Shown: positions 1 through 7,866 of the stretch, piece after piece
Position numbering within the stretch: position 1 is the stretch's first letter
Layout: each line of letters opens with the position of its first letter
From: Arthrobacter sp. 35W
Lineage (GTDB): Bacteria; Actinomycetota; Actinomycetes; Actinomycetales; Micrococcaceae
Assembly (NCBI RefSeq): GCF_000482545.1
Contig: NZ_KI519454.1
Span: forward strand, 1,302,001 to 1,366,000
Length of the DNA stretch: 64,000 nt
Direction: 5' to 3'
Position numbers and translations under genes: made by a program
Notes under the pieces: model-generated
Databases searched by the model: none
Told to the model about the DNA's origin: nothing
What the model saw: the letters and a program-made list of their open reading frames with translations, nothing else

Positions 1-812
1 CGGATGGACCCAACCGACGCATGCTGGAGGGCTTCGAGCTCGGACTCGAGCGACGCTGCGGGCGCGACGGCGCTGTAGATCTTCATGACAGAGGCCTTGT
101 CGATGCCCGAGGTGGGCGTGTCGAGGACAACCTTGCCGGCCCGCAGGCCCACCAGACGGTCGCCCCAGGACATGGCAAGCTCGATCTGGTGGAGGCTGCA
201 GATGACCGTCAGGCCCCGCTCGCGGCCGATCTCACGGATGAGGTCCATGACCTGCTGCGAGGATTCGGGATCGAGGGACGCAACGGGCTCGTCTGCGAGG
301 AGGATCTCCGGAGACTGCATCAGCGCCCGTGCGATCGCGACGCGCTGCTGCTGGCCGCCCGAGAGGGTGTCGGCCCGCTGGTGCTCGCGTCCAGCGAGGC
401 CGACGCGCTCAAGGTGGCCCAGCGCCGTCGTACGAAGTTCCCTGGGGTACATCCAGGTGCCCAGGCGCGGCCCGCGGAGGCGGGCCAGGGAGCCCGTAAG
501 GACGTTCTCCAGCACCGACAGCGAGCCGACGAGCTCGAACTGTTGGAACACGACCCCAACGCGGGACCGAAGGCTGCGCAGGCCCTTGCCGCGGAGTGTG
601 GCGACGTCCTCGCCAAGGACTCGGACACTTCCCTCGGTGGGGAGGTCAAGCTGGTTGATGTGGCGCAGAAGTGTTGATTTGCCGGATCCCGACAGGCCGA
701 GGAGGACGACGATCTCGCCCTCCTCGACCGTGAGGCTCACACCATCGAGGGCGCGGGTTCCGCCGTAGAGCTTGGTCAATCCGCCGATTTCGACGGCGTG
801 AGCGTTTGCCAT
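1..812 (-). CDS. phnC: Phosphonate/phosphite ABC transporter ATPase PhnC (3' end cut by window edge)
   Basis: ATP-hydrolysing subunit of a PhnCDE-type importer on the inner face of the membrane. Reading leftward from ATG at 812, Walker A GLSGSGKST is at residues 39-47, followed by the signature LSGGQQQR and Walker B ending LLADEPVASLD, a wording typical of PhnC. No stop is reached before base 1. About 270 codons are present, already the usual family length of about 260-280, so only the extreme C-terminus is missing. It starts 3 bp after the phnD stop, so the two are co-transcribed. The permease phnE is presumably just outside the window. No C-P lyase genes are visible, so phosphonate, phosphite or phosphate itself could be the substrate. 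Confidence 0.9.
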   Translation of the reverse strand, partial: MANAHAVEIGGLTKLYGGTRALDGVSLTVEEGEIVVLLGLSGSGKSTLLRHINQLDLPTEGSVRVLGEDVATLRGKGLRSLRSRVGVVFQQFELVGSLSVLENVLTGSLARLRGPRLGTWMYPRELRTTALGHLERVGLAGREHQRADTLSGGQQQRVAIARALMQSPEILLADEPVASLDPESSQQVMDLIREIGRERGLTVICSLHQIELAMSWGDRLVGLRAGKVVLDTPTSGIDKASVMKIYSAVAPAASLESELEALQHASVGSI

Positions 813-815
813 GAG

Positions 816-1766
816 TCAGATGCCTTCGCAGGTCTTGACGTCGGGGAGGGTCTTGCAGAGGTCGCGCAGGTCGTTGTAGTACGCGTCGTCAACGGGCTTG
901 TAGCCCTCGGCAAAGAACTTCTCGAAGGCCGGCGTGGTAGCGATGCCGGCAGTCTTCAGGTCGGCGATGGTGACCGTGGAGATCTTGTCCTTCAGCACGG
1001 ACTTGACGTCGGCGGGGAGGGTGTCGGCAACGGCGAAGGGCGGGCCGGGGACGAAGGCCTTCTCGACAACCTTCAGGTCCTCGCTCTTGAACAGACCAGC
1101 GGCGGGGCCGGTGCTGGTGACGGTGGTCTCCTGGGCGAAGCCAGCCTCGCACTCGGTGCCCTGGGCGGTCTTCTGGGCCGAGACGTCGTGCTTGCCGGCG
1201 AAGACGGGGGTGTAGTCGGTCTTGGACAGGCCTGCCTTCTTGAGCAGGTATTGCGGGAACAGGTAGCCGGAGGTCGAGTTCTCGTTGACGAAGCAGACCT
1301 TCTTGCCCTTGAATCCGGCAATGTCCTTGATGTTCGAGGAGGCCGGCACGATGGCGTCGGAGTAGTAGCCGGGCTTGTGGGTGCTGGCGTCCACGGTGGC
1401 GCCTACGGGCGTGAACTCGGCGCCCTTGGCCTTGGCCTGGAGGTAGGTGAAGGCCGAGAACGAGACGACGTCAACCTGGCCGGCAACGCTGGCTTCGATG
1501 AGCGCGGCGTAGTTCGAGGATTCCTTGACCTCAACCTTCTTGCCGGTGACCTTGGCAACGTAGTCGGCAAGGGGCTGCCAGGTCGACGTTGCGGAGCTCT
1601 CGTCGGGAACCATGCCGATGATCAGGGTGCTGGAGTCCTTGGCGAAGGTGCCGGCGTCGGCCGACGGCGTGCTGGCGGCGGAGGCGCCACAGGCGCTGAG
1701 AGCGAGGACTGCGGTAAGAGCGATGGCCGAGACCTTGGCGGCGCGGCTCACGGAGGCGAGTGACAT
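816..1766 (-). CDS. phnD: Phosphonate/phosphite-type periplasmic-binding lipoprotein PhnD
   Basis: Substrate-binding lipoprotein (316 aa) for the PhnC partner. The chosen ATG at 1766 gives a classic lipoprotein signal: short basic N-terminus, hydrophobic core and lipobox LSAC at about residue 25. An upstream in-frame extension lacks these features and was not used. The mature part has the PhnD/SsuA-like fold cues: an early LIIGMVPDES strand, the VDVVSFSAFTYL segment and a KVCFVNENSTSGYLFP ligand-loop region. An AAAGG ribosome site precedes the start. It is first in the leftward operon with phnC. A perfect inverted repeat about 60 bp upstream may be its operator. Substrate within the phosphonate/phosphite/phosphate group cannot be decided from sequence alone. 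Confidence 0.88.
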   Translation of the reverse strand: MSLASVSRAAKVSAIALTAVLALSACGASAASTPSADAGTFAKDSSTLIIGMVPDESSATSTWQPLADYVAKVTGKKVEVKESSNYAALIEASVAGQVDVVSFSAFTYLQAKAKGAEFTPVGATVDASTHKPGYYSDAIVPASSNIKDIAGFKGKKVCFVNENSTSGYLFPQYLLKKAGLSKTDYTPVFAGKHDVSAQKTAQGTECEAGFAQETTVTSTGPAAGLFKSEDLKVVEKAFVPGPPFAVADTLPADVKSVLKDKISTVTIADLKTAGIATTPAFEKFFAEGYKPVDDAYYNDLRDLCKTLPDVKTCEGI

Positions 1767-2097
1767 GGGGGTGCCTTTCGGAATGCGAACGGGATACATC
1801 TCATTGTGTGGGCCCGATTGGTACTTGTGATGACAAGTTTGGGAGCCAAAAGATGAACAAGACTTGAACAGTTCGCGCGCAACACGTGACACCCGACACA
1901 TGGCGTACCGGGTGCCGAATGGCCCTGTTCCGGGGAATTTGTGCCGCATGGCTGAATGGCCCAAATTTCCGGCAGGGGTTCCGGCAGGCAGAGAAGTGAA
2001 TACAACACTAGGTGGGCGTTTTGGCAATCGGTTGCCAGGCGATTAGGCTCGCTCTGACATGGTTGTACCCACACGAGCCACGGCAAGGAATGTTGAT
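1767..2097. other. Divergent intergenic region between phnD and the ABM-domain gene
   Basis: About 330 bp with no credible gene. It must carry the phnD promoter on the minus strand and the ABM-gene promoter on the plus strand. The only ordered structure I can support is the dyad at 1823-1838, listed separately. A looser inverted repeat (GGAATTTG around 1936, CAAATTTCC around 1960) flanks a 20-bp spacer. Confidence 0.5.
1823..1838. promoter_or_regulatory. Candidate operator upstream of phnD
   Basis: Perfect inverted repeat ACTTGT-GATG-ACAAGT located 57-72 bp upstream of the phnD ATG, in the position expected of an operator or activator site. No regulator gene for it lies in the window. It differs from the TGGT...ACCA site I recall for mycobacterial PhnF. 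Confidence 0.35.
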
Positions 2098-2403
2098 ATG
2101 GCAGGAACGTTCTTCCAGGTTGTCGTCCGCTACACCGTGAAGCCCGGGGAAGCGGACGCGGTTTTGCGGCTGCTCGGCGAGATGGCCGCCGCCACCCGTT
2201 CCGAAGAAGCGAATCTCGCCTACGACTTCGTCCAGGGGGCCGCCGACCCTGCGCAGATCGTGATCCTGGAGCGGTACAACGATGCCGCCGGCTTTGCCGC
2301 CCACCGCGCGTACGAGCATTTCGACCGCATCGGCGTTGCGCAGATCATTCCTCGGTTGGCGGGCCGCGCTATCCAGACGTTCGAGAACGCCGCGGACTCC
2401 TAA
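2098..2403 (+). CDS. Antibiotic biosynthesis monooxygenase (ABM) domain protein
   Basis: Small (101 aa) single-domain protein of the dimeric alpha/beta ABM (YgiN-like) ferredoxin-like fold. The opening FFQVVVRYTVKPGEADAVL, then NLAYDFVQ and the VILERYNDAAGFAAH block, are characteristic. Members include quinol monooxygenases and haem-degrading enzymes, but most are of unknown substrate. The start was set at ATG 2098 because AAGGA sits 8 bp upstream; a longer in-frame form from 2059 has no ribosome site. It is divergent from phnD and convergent with the TetR gene. It appears monocistronic. Confidence 0.8.
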   Translation: MAGTFFQVVVRYTVKPGEADAVLRLLGEMAAATRSEEANLAYDFVQGAADPAQIVILERYNDAAGFAAHRAYEHFDRIGVAQIIPRLAGRAIQTFENAADS

Positions 2404-2405
2404 CC

Positions 2406-2536
2406 TCCTTGGCCCCTGCACCATGTGGGGTACGCAGGATCTCGGCGATGTCCAGGCCCCAAGGGGCCGCAAACTCGCTCCAGACCTGTTCGACAACGGG
2501 CGTGGAATCCACCAGCGTGCCGTCCATGTGATCCGC
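2406..2536 (-). pseudogene. Relic of a HAD-superfamily phosphatase N-terminus
   Basis: Minus-strand reading gives DHMDGTLVDSTPVVEQ, then a segment with WSEFAAPWGLD and an EILRTPHGA tail, before running out near 2406. The MDGTLVDST block is HAD motif I, and the following cap-domain start fits phosphoglycolate/sugar-phosphatase relatives. Only about 40 codons remain, there is no plausible start, and the rest of the roughly 220-residue family is absent. It lies between the 3' ends of the ABM gene and the TetR gene, so it looks like the residue of a deletion. Recognised by motif only. Confidence 0.65.
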
Positions 2537-2540
2537 CGAG

Positions 2541-3185
2541 TCAGTGCGAGAGCAGCGCTGACCGCCTGTCGGCGTGCGGGGCGAGAATTTCCTGGATTGC
2601 CGGGGCGGTGATGCGGACAATCGTCTCGGCGTCGGCTCCGGTCAGGAGGGGGACGCCGATGATGCGTCGGCTGGTAACGAGGCCCACGAGCATCGCTGAG
2701 GCGAGGCCGGCCCGAAGCGAGGTCTCGGAATCGTCGGCAGTACGGCCAGTTGCTCCGTCGACCAGTCTGGATTGGATGAAGTCTGCAAGCTGTCTGCTGG
2801 CGTTCTCGTTGACAATTGCTCCGCGCAGCATCGCCATCAGGGGTTCCGACTCCTCCGGGGATCCTTCCCATGCCTGGAGGTAGGCGCGGACGACGCGTTC
2901 CCCGAGATGCTCATCGGGGCCCTGAAAGGCAGTGTCGAAAAGATCAAGGACCGTCGGCGGAATGGACATGACGGCTGCGAACAGCTCGTCCTTTGAGCGA
3001 AAGAACTGCATGACTTGTGAAGCATCGACGTTGGCATCGGCGGCGATGCCTCGAATCGTCGTCGCAGTGAAGCCGTCGTCGGCAAACCGTTTGCGCGCCG
3101 CTTCGAGGACGGCTTTTCGTGTGCTTTCGGTCCCTGGGGGACGCCCTCGGCGTCGTCCAGGTGGGGCCTTTTCCTGTGCAGTCAT
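2541..3185 (-). CDS. TetR/AcrR-family transcriptional regulator
   Basis: 214-aa repressor-type protein. Residues about 18-65 form the TetR helix-turn-helix (RKAVLEAARKRFADDGFTAT, then IRGIAADANVDASQVMQFF with the usual FRSKDELF sequel). The rest is an all-helical ligand-binding domain resembling TetR_C_17-type domains. It is divergently transcribed from the CocE/NonD hydrolase with 120 bp between the two starts, a common arrangement for a local repressor and its target. The ligand is unknown. Confidence 0.88.
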   Translation of the reverse strand: MTAQEKAPPGRRRGRPPGTESTRKAVLEAARKRFADDGFTATTIRGIAADANVDASQVMQFFRSKDELFAAVMSIPPTVLDLFDTAFQGPDEHLGERVVRAYLQAWEGSPEESEPLMAMLRGAIVNENASRQLADFIQSRLVDGATGRTADDSETSLRAGLASAMLVGLVTSRRIIGVPLLTGADAETIVRITAPAIQEILAPHADRRSALLSH

Positions 3186-3217
3186 GGGATCAGCCTACCC
3201 TTCACTCCAATTATATA

Positions 3218-3227
3218 AACATCTGTT
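3218..3227. promoter_or_regulatory. Candidate TetR operator core in the tetR/cocE-like intergenic region
   Basis: Within an AT-rich patch (3211-3236) in otherwise GC-rich DNA, AACA-TC-TGTT forms a short inverted repeat flanked by ATAAA on the left and TTTAT on the right. This is the only dyad seen between the divergent starts at 3185 and 3306, and the AT-rich patch could also supply a -10 element. Short and imperfect, so tentative. Confidence 0.3.
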
Positions 3228-3305
3228 GATTTATTTCCCTGTGGGCCATACGCTGGGCTCGGCACACGAATCCGTGCCTCGATCCAGAGACGTGAGGAGC
3301 CCGCC

Positions 3306-5045
3306 ATGGGCATTGACCAGCAGATGTTCGCACCCTCCCAGCCGTTGCCCGCTGACAGGATTGGCATTTTGACAGCGTTCGATCCCGGTGCCCGCACGTT
3401 AAGGGCGGGGTACCGGGTTGCCCCTCAGTTCCGCGCACTGCCAGTGGACATCCTGTTCGAGAAGGACGTGCCCGTGATGCTGCGCGACGGCGTGACGATC
3501 CACGTTGATCTGTTCCGGCCCGTCGGCGTGGAAGAGGTTCCGGTCATCGTTGCGTGGAGCCCATATGGCAAGGGCCAGGGAACCTCCGCCAGCGTCATGG
3601 GCATCTTTGGGCTTGTCGGGCTTGGCAACGACATCGTTTCTGGCCTGGAGAAGTTTGAGGGGCCGGATCCGGCGTATTGGTGTGCGCAGGGCTACGCAAT
3701 CTGCAACCCGGACATCCGGGGTGTCGTCGATTCCGAAGGTGACAGCGTCCTCTGGGACCGGCAGGAAGGCAGGGATTGCCACGATCTGATCGAATGGCTG
3801 GCCGGGCAGGAATGGTGCTCAGGCAAGGTCGGCATGAGCGGAACCTCCTACCTCGCCGTCTCGCAGTGGTTCACTGCGGCCGAGCAACCTCCCCACCTGG
3901 CCGCGATCAATCCCTGGGAAGGAGTCAGCGACGTCTACCGGGATCTGGTGATGCGAGGCGGCATGCCGGACACCGGATTTGCCGCGACACTGCAAAACGG
4001 CAGCTTCTGGGGCAAGAATCGAAAGGAAGACATCCTCGCAGAGTCCGAGCGGTACCCCCTGATGACCGATCTGTGGGAGAACAAAATCCCGGACTTCGAC
4101 CGGATCACCGTGCCGGCCTACGTCGTTGCCAGCTACTCGAACACGCTACACACCGCGGGGACCTTCCGGGCCTGGCGCCGGATGGCGTCGTCGCAGAAGT
4201 GGCTTCGAATCCACAACAGTCAGGAATGGCCCGACTACTACGAGCAAAAGAATGTCGAGGACCTGCTGCAGTTCTTCGATCGCTACCTTAAGGGCAAGGA
4301 CAACGGGTGGGAGGCGACCCCGCCCGTACGCTACTCCCTGCTCGACCTCGAAGGCGGAGACCAGATCGACATCGGCGCGGAGGCATTTCCTCCATCAGAT
4401 GTCACCTCCACCAAGTACTACCTCGAGGGTCGCCCTCGGACACTGGGACTGACGCCTCCGGAGGCCCAGGCCATGGTCACGTACTCAATCGGGGCCAACC
4501 CGGACTCCGCATCCTTCGTGGCGCGCTTTGACCGAGAGACCGTGATGGTTGGCTACCCCAAGGCCCACTTGTGGGTCGAGGCCCGGGGCTCGGAGGACAT
4601 GGACCTGTTTGTCCTGGTGCAGAAGCTCGACAGGTTCGGTACGCCTTTGCAGCAGTTCACGGTTCCCAACCAGGGTGCGATGATCCACGACCTCACTGAA
4701 CGCGGAGGCTCGATCCTCCGCTACAAGGGTTCCGACGGCCGGCTGCGTGTTTCTCTGCGGAACCTTGACGAGGCACTGTCGACCCATGATGTCCCAGTGC
4801 ATAGCTTCAACCGGGTTCAAAAGCTTACGCCTGGCCAGGTCGTGGGCATCGAGATTGACTTGCTCCCGATCGGGCTTGTTTTCCACCCGGGTGAGCAGCT
4901 CCGCTTCATCGTCAGCGGCCGCAGCCTTTTGGGGCCCATGATGCCCGGAGCTGCAGACTATGCTCCCGCGAACAAGGGGCAGCATGTCATCCACACCGGT
5001 GGGAACAGCGCTTCCTACCTGCAGCTACCGATCAAGGCCGGCTGA
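3306..5045 (+). CDS. CocE/NonD family alpha/beta hydrolase (X-Pro dipeptidyl-peptidase-like)
   Basis: 579-aa serine hydrolase of the CocE/NonD class (cocaine esterase, glutaryl-acylase and X-Pro peptidase relatives), acting on esters or amides of bulky acyl groups. The family pattern is clear: MLRDGVTIHVDLFRP at residues 58-72, WSPYGKG with the oxyanion tyrosine at about 87, and the nucleophile elbow GMSGTSY with Ser178. An IHNSQEWPDYY block carries the probable catalytic His, and a C-terminal jelly-roll (about 370-575) starts near the YYLEG segment. No signal peptide, so cytoplasmic. GAGGAG precedes the ATG. It is divergent from a TetR gene that probably controls it. Substrate unknown. Confidence 0.88.
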   Translation: MGIDQQMFAPSQPLPADRIGILTAFDPGARTLRAGYRVAPQFRALPVDILFEKDVPVMLRDGVTIHVDLFRPVGVEEVPVIVAWSPYGKGQGTSASVMGIFGLVGLGNDIVSGLEKFEGPDPAYWCAQGYAICNPDIRGVVDSEGDSVLWDRQEGRDCHDLIEWLAGQEWCSGKVGMSGTSYLAVSQWFTAAEQPPHLAAINPWEGVSDVYRDLVMRGGMPDTGFAATLQNGSFWGKNRKEDILAESERYPLMTDLWENKIPDFDRITVPAYVVASYSNTLHTAGTFRAWRRMASSQKWLRIHNSQEWPDYYEQKNVEDLLQFFDRYLKGKDNGWEATPPVRYSLLDLEGGDQIDIGAEAFPPSDVTSTKYYLEGRPRTLGLTPPEAQAMVTYSIGANPDSASFVARFDRETVMVGYPKAHLWVEARGSEDMDLFVLVQKLDRFGTPLQQFTVPNQGAMIHDLTERGGSILRYKGSDGRLRVSLRNLDEALSTHDVPVHSFNRVQKLTPGQVVGIEIDLLPIGLVFHPGEQLRFIVSGRSLLGPMMPGAADYAPANKGQHVIHTGGNSASYLQLPIKAG

Positions 5046-5077
5046 ACCACCGGGCTAAGCTGGCCCCATATATCGAG

Positions 5078-5113
5078 GGATGCGTTCTCCGCCCCACGCC
5101 GGAGAACGCATCC
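5078..5113 (+). terminator. Hairpin after the CocE/NonD gene
   Basis: Perfect 14-bp inverted repeat (GGATGCGTTCTCCG and its complement) around an 8-nt loop, starting 33 bp after the hydrolase stop. There is no T-tract, so it is either a GC-type terminator or part of the decayed corA sequence that follows. Confidence 0.55.
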
Positions 5114-5770
5114 GTGGCCGAGGCGCTTGACGTCGCCGACGCGGCGCCCCACCGGATGGCCTTGAGCCTTTTCCCCGCACCAACAGGCCGGGACATCGAG
5201 GACGTCGACTTCTCCGAGTTCCATGTCCTGGTCCGCCGCACGCCATCGCGGTGCTCTGCCAAGATAAACGGTGGATCGACGGGACGGATGAGGCAGCAAT
5301 CTCTGGCGATCCGTCCGATATTGCGGACCTCGGCGGGCGGACGCTACTGGATGACGAACACCTTCTCAGCCTGGGTCCGGAGGCCGTTGCCTAACGGCTC
5401 CTGGATGCAATCGTTGACGGATACACGCCGGTGCTCCGAGGTTCCTGAACCCCTTCAGGCGTACTTGCAAAATGTTGCCGATCACGTCGCCCACGCCAGC
5501 GTCCGCGTTTCCGAGCTGCGCGACGCGCTTTCACAGATCCTCAGCGTGAACTCGACCCTCGTCGCGCAACGGCAAAACGAGGACATGAAGAAGATCTCGG
5601 GATGGGCGGCCATCCTCTTCGAACCCACGCTCATCGGCGCCATCTACGGCATGAACTTCGATAACATGCCCGAGTTGCACTGGGCGTTCGGCTACCCGTT
5701 GGCTTTGGGCTCGATGGTCGCCTTCGGCCTGGTGCTCTACGCGGTTTTCAGATTCAAGAAGTGGATGTAG
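5104..5770 (+). pseudogene. corA: Decayed corA (magnesium/cobalt transporter) pseudogene
   Basis: Three CorA pieces are found in order but in different frames. Around 5190-5240 there is DVDFSEFHVLVRR. In another frame, 5236-5435 reads AIAVLCQ, then LLSLGPEAVA, stop (TAA where CorA has Tyr), RLLDAIVDGYTPVL, and a second stop. The 5114 frame then resumes at about 5445 with the coiled-coil end, the two membrane helices and the intact YGMNFDNMPELHW signature of the pore loop. About 70-100 codons of the stalk helix and the N-terminus are deleted. An apparent 218-codon ORF spans part of this, but its first half is out of frame with CorA. A functional transporter is very unlikely. Confidence 0.88.
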
Positions 5771-5826
5771 GGGGACCCGTCCCACAGCAGGAGAGTTTTG
5801 GATTTCGACAGCACTGTTGGAGGATG

Positions 5827-5857
5827 CCGGGGCCGGCAGCTGCCGTGCCGGCCCCGG
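5827..5857. terminator. Bidirectional-type GC hairpin between corA relic and glsB-like gene
   Basis: Perfect 12-bp inverted repeat CCGGGGCCGGCA / TGCCGGCCCCGG with a 7-nt loop, lying between two convergent 3' ends. No clear T-run. Confidence 0.6.
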
Positions 5858-5903
5858 AACTACCCGCCGTTTCTCCGTACTCCCGCGGTGTGGTCCCGGT
5901 CGC

Positions 5904-6173
5904 CTAGGCTCTGGACCTGTTGCGGCCGGTGATGGCTCCGTAGACGCCTGCAACGACGAGCCCGCCGACGATGGCGAGGATCCAGGACCCGAGGTTCCAG
6001 AACTCCATCCTGCCGGAGCCGAAGAGCAGGTCGCCGATCCAGCCGCCGACGATCGCGCCGATGACGCCCAGAACCAGGCTGGTCAGCCACCCGCCGCCGA
6101 CCCTGCCCGGCATGATCGCCTTGACGATCGCACCGACGATAAGGCCGAGAATGATCCATCCGATGAAACCCAT
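5904..6173 (-). CDS. GlsB/YeaQ/YmgE family membrane protein (transglycosylase-associated)
   Basis: 89-aa integral membrane protein with three predicted helices (about 4-21, 30-50 and 60-80), dominated by Gly, Ile and Val. The family pattern IGWIILGLIVGAIVK, PG-(x)-GGW and LVLGVIGAIVGGWIG is clear. Members are general stress-induced inner-membrane proteins of unknown mechanism. It is transcribed leftward, after the damaged dps gene on the same strand with about 50 bp between, so the two may share transcription as a stress unit. Confidence 0.88.
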   Translation of the reverse strand: MGFIGWIILGLIVGAIVKAIMPGRVGGGWLTSLVLGVIGAIVGGWIGDLLFGSGRMEFWNLGSWILAIVGGLVVAGVYGAITGRNRSRA

Positions 6174-6224
6174 GATTTCTCCTTTGCTCCATGTACCACT
6201 GATACCGTTGCCAAGCGCGGTTTA

Positions 6225-6784
6225 CTACTTCACCTTCTGTGCCGCGCTTTTCTCCGTCATGGCGCCGGCGTTGGCCAGGGCACCTGAATCACTTTCAAGG
6301 TGGGCCCTCATGAACCACTGGAACAGCTCCAGCTTGCCGGTTTGGCCAATGAGCATGTCCTCGGTGATGGGGTCCAGATCGCCGGTTGCCTCAATGGCCT
6401 TTCGGTGGCTCGCGATGACGCCGGTGTAGACCAAGTCCAAAGCGGCCAGATGTTCGTTGGTCCCGGCCCGGCCGATCGAGTGTCGTCCCAGTCCCGTGCC
6501 TTGACCAGCGCCCCGGCCAAGCCGTTGGGTGATACGCCGAGTGTGGCCATGCGTTCGGCCGTCTCGTCGATCATGGCCCGAACGAGGTCTATCTGCGGGT
6601 CGAGCATTTCGTGGACGCCAATGAAGTCCCGGCCAACAACATTCCAGTGCGCGTGTTTGAGCGTGAGCTGGAGATCATTGAGGGCATGCAGCCGGCTCTG
6701 CAGGGTTGCCGCCACTGCGTGGCCGTCTTTGAGTTCCAAACCCGGAACGGTGAATCCGGCCTGCGAATTGTTCTTGGTAACCAT
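6225..6784 (-). pseudogene. dps: dps-type ferritin-like gene with a single-base frameshift
   Basis: Two minus-strand frames join into one Dps. From ATG 6784 (GAGGAG 6 bp upstream) the first frame gives the DNA-protection fold with ferroxidase block HAHWNVVGRDFIGVHEMLD and DETAERMATLGVSP, up to ARDWDD. The sequence then continues correctly only in the frame of the second ORF: YSIGRAGTNEHLAALDLVYTG through ESDSGALANAG to TAG at 6225. Restoring one base near 6480-6483 (GACGAC[T]ACTCG) reunites the frames into a normal protein of about 186 residues. Either a genuine null allele or a sequencing error. Without repair, translation leaves the Dps frame at about residue 100 and the C-terminal helices are lost. 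Confidence 0.85.
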
Positions 6785-7866
6785 TAACAACTCCTCAACT
6801 TCTGCGGCCGCCGGCGTTCGACGGCAGCTGCTTCACCGTAACCATGCATGGAGCCAAAGTTCAACCTTTGCCATCGTCTGCCCTGTTAGCTGAATTGGCA
6901 AAGAAGCGACCCGTGGAGGCGCGGCAGGTGCCCGGCGGACAACCCTTCACAAATGAAAAGGCTGGCTTTGCATCCCCAGTCGAAGGTCCCTGCCGGGGCC
7001 GAGGGGAGGTATTGAATTGGGTTTGCTGCATGTTTCGGTAGGTGTGCCACACTACGCTTTTGCACTGAGGATTTCCATGGAATTGTGGCAGTGATCTGTG
7101 GGGCTGTCGAATGCCATGGATGGCATAGGTTCGCTCCTGATGCGAGGTGGGGCCCAACCTCGAAGCGGGCGGGGGCTTCCGTGAGGGCGGTGCTGGGTGG
7201 CATTGCCCGAAGGAAAAGGTGTGGCTTTCCGGCGGCTATGTGGCTAACATCTTGGGGTAGGGGTGAAGCCAACGCCCGAAGGGACATGTCTACGTCCCGG
7301 GCGCCGTACTCAGCGCGTGGAGAGCCCGTTCAACATGCTTTCCGCGGCATCAGCCCACTTCACCTGCCTCCAGGGCCAAACGCCGGCCAAAGGGGAAATG
7401 ATCGTCAATGACAGAACATTTCATTAGTCCTCGGGCGATTCCTTGTCAAAACGGACAACCATGCGGCGAGGTCCCGCAGGTAGAATGTGGGATAAAAAAT
7501 CCTCAATAGGCTGTCGAAATGACGAGCCGAGGAACCTAGCAATCCATTAGTAGTTGGGTGGATTGTCCTTAACCATGGGCTTCGTTAACGAGAGGATTAA
7601 ATGCAACGACTTAGGAATCATTTGCCCTTGAACTTCGGGTGACCAGTTGACCCCGTTTGAGGCATTTCCACACCCTATTTTGGGAGTAGTGGCTGTGGAC
7701 CAGATTGACGGTGCCACACTCCATTTGGAGACAAATGCCATTGGTGCCAAGCGGTGTTGCGATGCAGCGACCCGGCCAGCTCCCGGTGGAGCTTTTCCGT
7801 TGCGGAACGGATCCGGTCGGTAGGATCGGCTTGTCGGTACTTGACCCGATATTCGAGGGAGCATAG
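6785..7866. other. Gene-free, comparatively AT-richer region (about 1.1 kb)
   Basis: No ORF here has a plausible start, codon usage and recognisable sequence; those that exist overlap in several frames and resemble no family I know. The stretch 7380-7640 is visibly richer in A and T than its flanks, with a run of A at about 7495. An operator-like near-palindrome GTGTG-C-CACAC sits at 7042-7052. A minus-strand reading at about 7430-7540 (ending SHILPAGPRRMVVRFDKESPED before TAA) has a protein-like look but no start. It may be a decayed gene or an old insertion scar. Confidence 0.45.

Noticed and set aside
6886-7287. 133-codon minus-strand ORF in the gene-free region
   Set aside because: No good ribosome site, no protein-like pattern, overlaps other frames of equal quality.
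7100-7300. Possible riboswitch (GGGGTAGGGGTGAAGCC-like segment)
   Set aside because: Does not satisfy the conserved core of FMN, cobalamin, SAM or c-di-AMP riboswitches that I can recall, and no related gene follows closely.
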